A program made the translations under genes and the position numbers. The notes below the pieces were generated by a model, which searched no databases, was not told the origin of the DNA, and worked only from the letters and a program-made list of their open reading frames with translations. A stretch of DNA of 64,000 nt from Larimichthys crocea (Eukaryota; Chordata; Actinopteri; Sciaenidae): the NCBI RefSeq assembly GCF_000972845.2, contig NC_040032.1, positions 19,524,636-19,588,635 of the forward strand, written 5' to 3'. The first letter of the stretch is position 1, and each line of letters starts with the position of its first letter. This document shows, piece by piece, positions 63,225 to 64,000 of the stretch.

Positions 63225-63560
63225 GGTGGTGGTGTCAGTCAGTCCACCACTTTGTTCTGAAATATCTCAACTCGCTATTGAATGGATTGCAAGGGAAGTT
63301 TGTACAGTGATGTTAAGGTCAGCAGTGGATAATTTTAGAGATGACTCACATTTTTATTTTAAAAGAAATGTATGGTATGGGTATCCATGGTTCCCAGAAT
63401 GCTAATAGCTTTGTTGAACAACTGACTTTTCATTCACCTTTGCCAGCAGGTCAACATTTTGTCTTTTCCAGGAAATTTTTTCTTTAGATTAGATGAACTA
63501 CATTTTAATTTGGTACCATTCCCAGATGTAACCTAATAACTTTGGTGATCTGACATTTTG
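63225..63560 (+). repeat. Percomorph dispersed repeat with internal duplication (diverged copy)
   Basis: cagtccaccactttg...ctgaaatatctcaac, ttgaatggattgcaag and catggttcccagaatg follow each other as in a very common fish repeat built from about 130-bp sub-units. A second, weaker sub-unit ends ccattcccagatg...ctaataactttggtgatc (63517-63552). The 91-codon frame through it is incidental. Confidence 0.6.
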
Positions 63561-64000
63561 TACATCAGAAGGTTGATGTTTTTGGTTCAGAGTGAAAAGC
63601 CTCAACATATTTTAGATGAATTTCTATTTCACAGTATGGCCGCAAAGACGATGCACATATAGTGCAAAATGGGAGTATCTCGTCTTCGTCAGGATGTGAT
63701 GGGAACAAAATTGTGTATACTTTGTGAGCTGTGTTTCTCTTTGTTCTGGGGCCCATACAGTTCAGGCTTATCTTCCTGCTTTTTCTTTTCTCTCTCTCTC
63801 TCACTCTCTCTCTTTTTTTAGTATTCTGTTTATCCTACTGTATAGCTATATCCACATTCTGAGTGACTGAGCTAATTGTTCCTGCTCATGCATTCTCCGC
63901 AGATTCAATTATACGCCACTCTGGGCAACCTGAAAAAAAAATGAGGGTGGGAAAAGAGGGATGTGAGCTGAAAAGTGTGGGAGAGTGAAAGATAAAAAGG
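63561..64000. other. Non-coding stretch with (CT)n tract
   Basis: A CT-rich microsatellite lies at 63782-63818. No gene is recognised. Confidence 0.4.

Overview
This window looks like non-coding nuclear DNA from a ray-finned fish, most likely a percomorph. It is AT-rich and CpG-poor, with many TG/CA steps and vertebrate-style microsatellites. I recognise no intact protein-coding gene, rRNA, functional tRNA, operon or CRISPR array. Open reading frames are short (longest 187 codons) and carry no recognisable domain except inside decayed transposons. The best reading is a long intron or a gene desert. Bacterial features (ribosome binding sites, operons, rho-independent terminators) do not apply.

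What can be supported is mobile-element archaeology. 1-1010 holds a decayed hAT transposon on the minus strand (TIR, BED zinc finger, transposase pieces), split by a smaller inverted-repeat element. Two Tc1/mariner transposase relics lie at about 2590-2880 and 34788-35640, both minus strand, the second with one terminal inverted repeat. A frameshifted Myb/SANT-like domain at 8352-8489 suggests a Harbinger-type element. A short tRNA-derived SINE at 43407-43535 has a perfect 16-bp target-site duplication. A LINE 3' tail is at 4420-4463. Several teleost dispersed repeats recur: three copies of a 'cagtgtgtagga' family (6058, 29399, 42965), two inverted copies of another family (26705 and 55260-56158), and single copies at 58421 and 63225.

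The remainder is simple repeats, short tandem duplications (1135, 5824, 30054), hairpins, and long stretches of unique sequence. Some of these stretches are complex and balanced in composition, and could be conserved regulatory elements, but conservation cannot be judged from one sequence.

The most unusual structures are: (1) an A-B'-A' arrangement at 11652-12038, where a copy of a segment from 1.9 kb upstream sits between two 104-bp direct repeats; (2) a near-consensus zero-length-exon (recursive) splice site at 12561-12598, the strongest splice signal I noticed, which would fit a long plus-strand intron; (3) an AT-rich palindrome at 55100-55247 with perfect-or-near unique arms; (4) a 25-bp exact repeat at 47921 and 49312. 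None of them amounts to a demonstrated new system.
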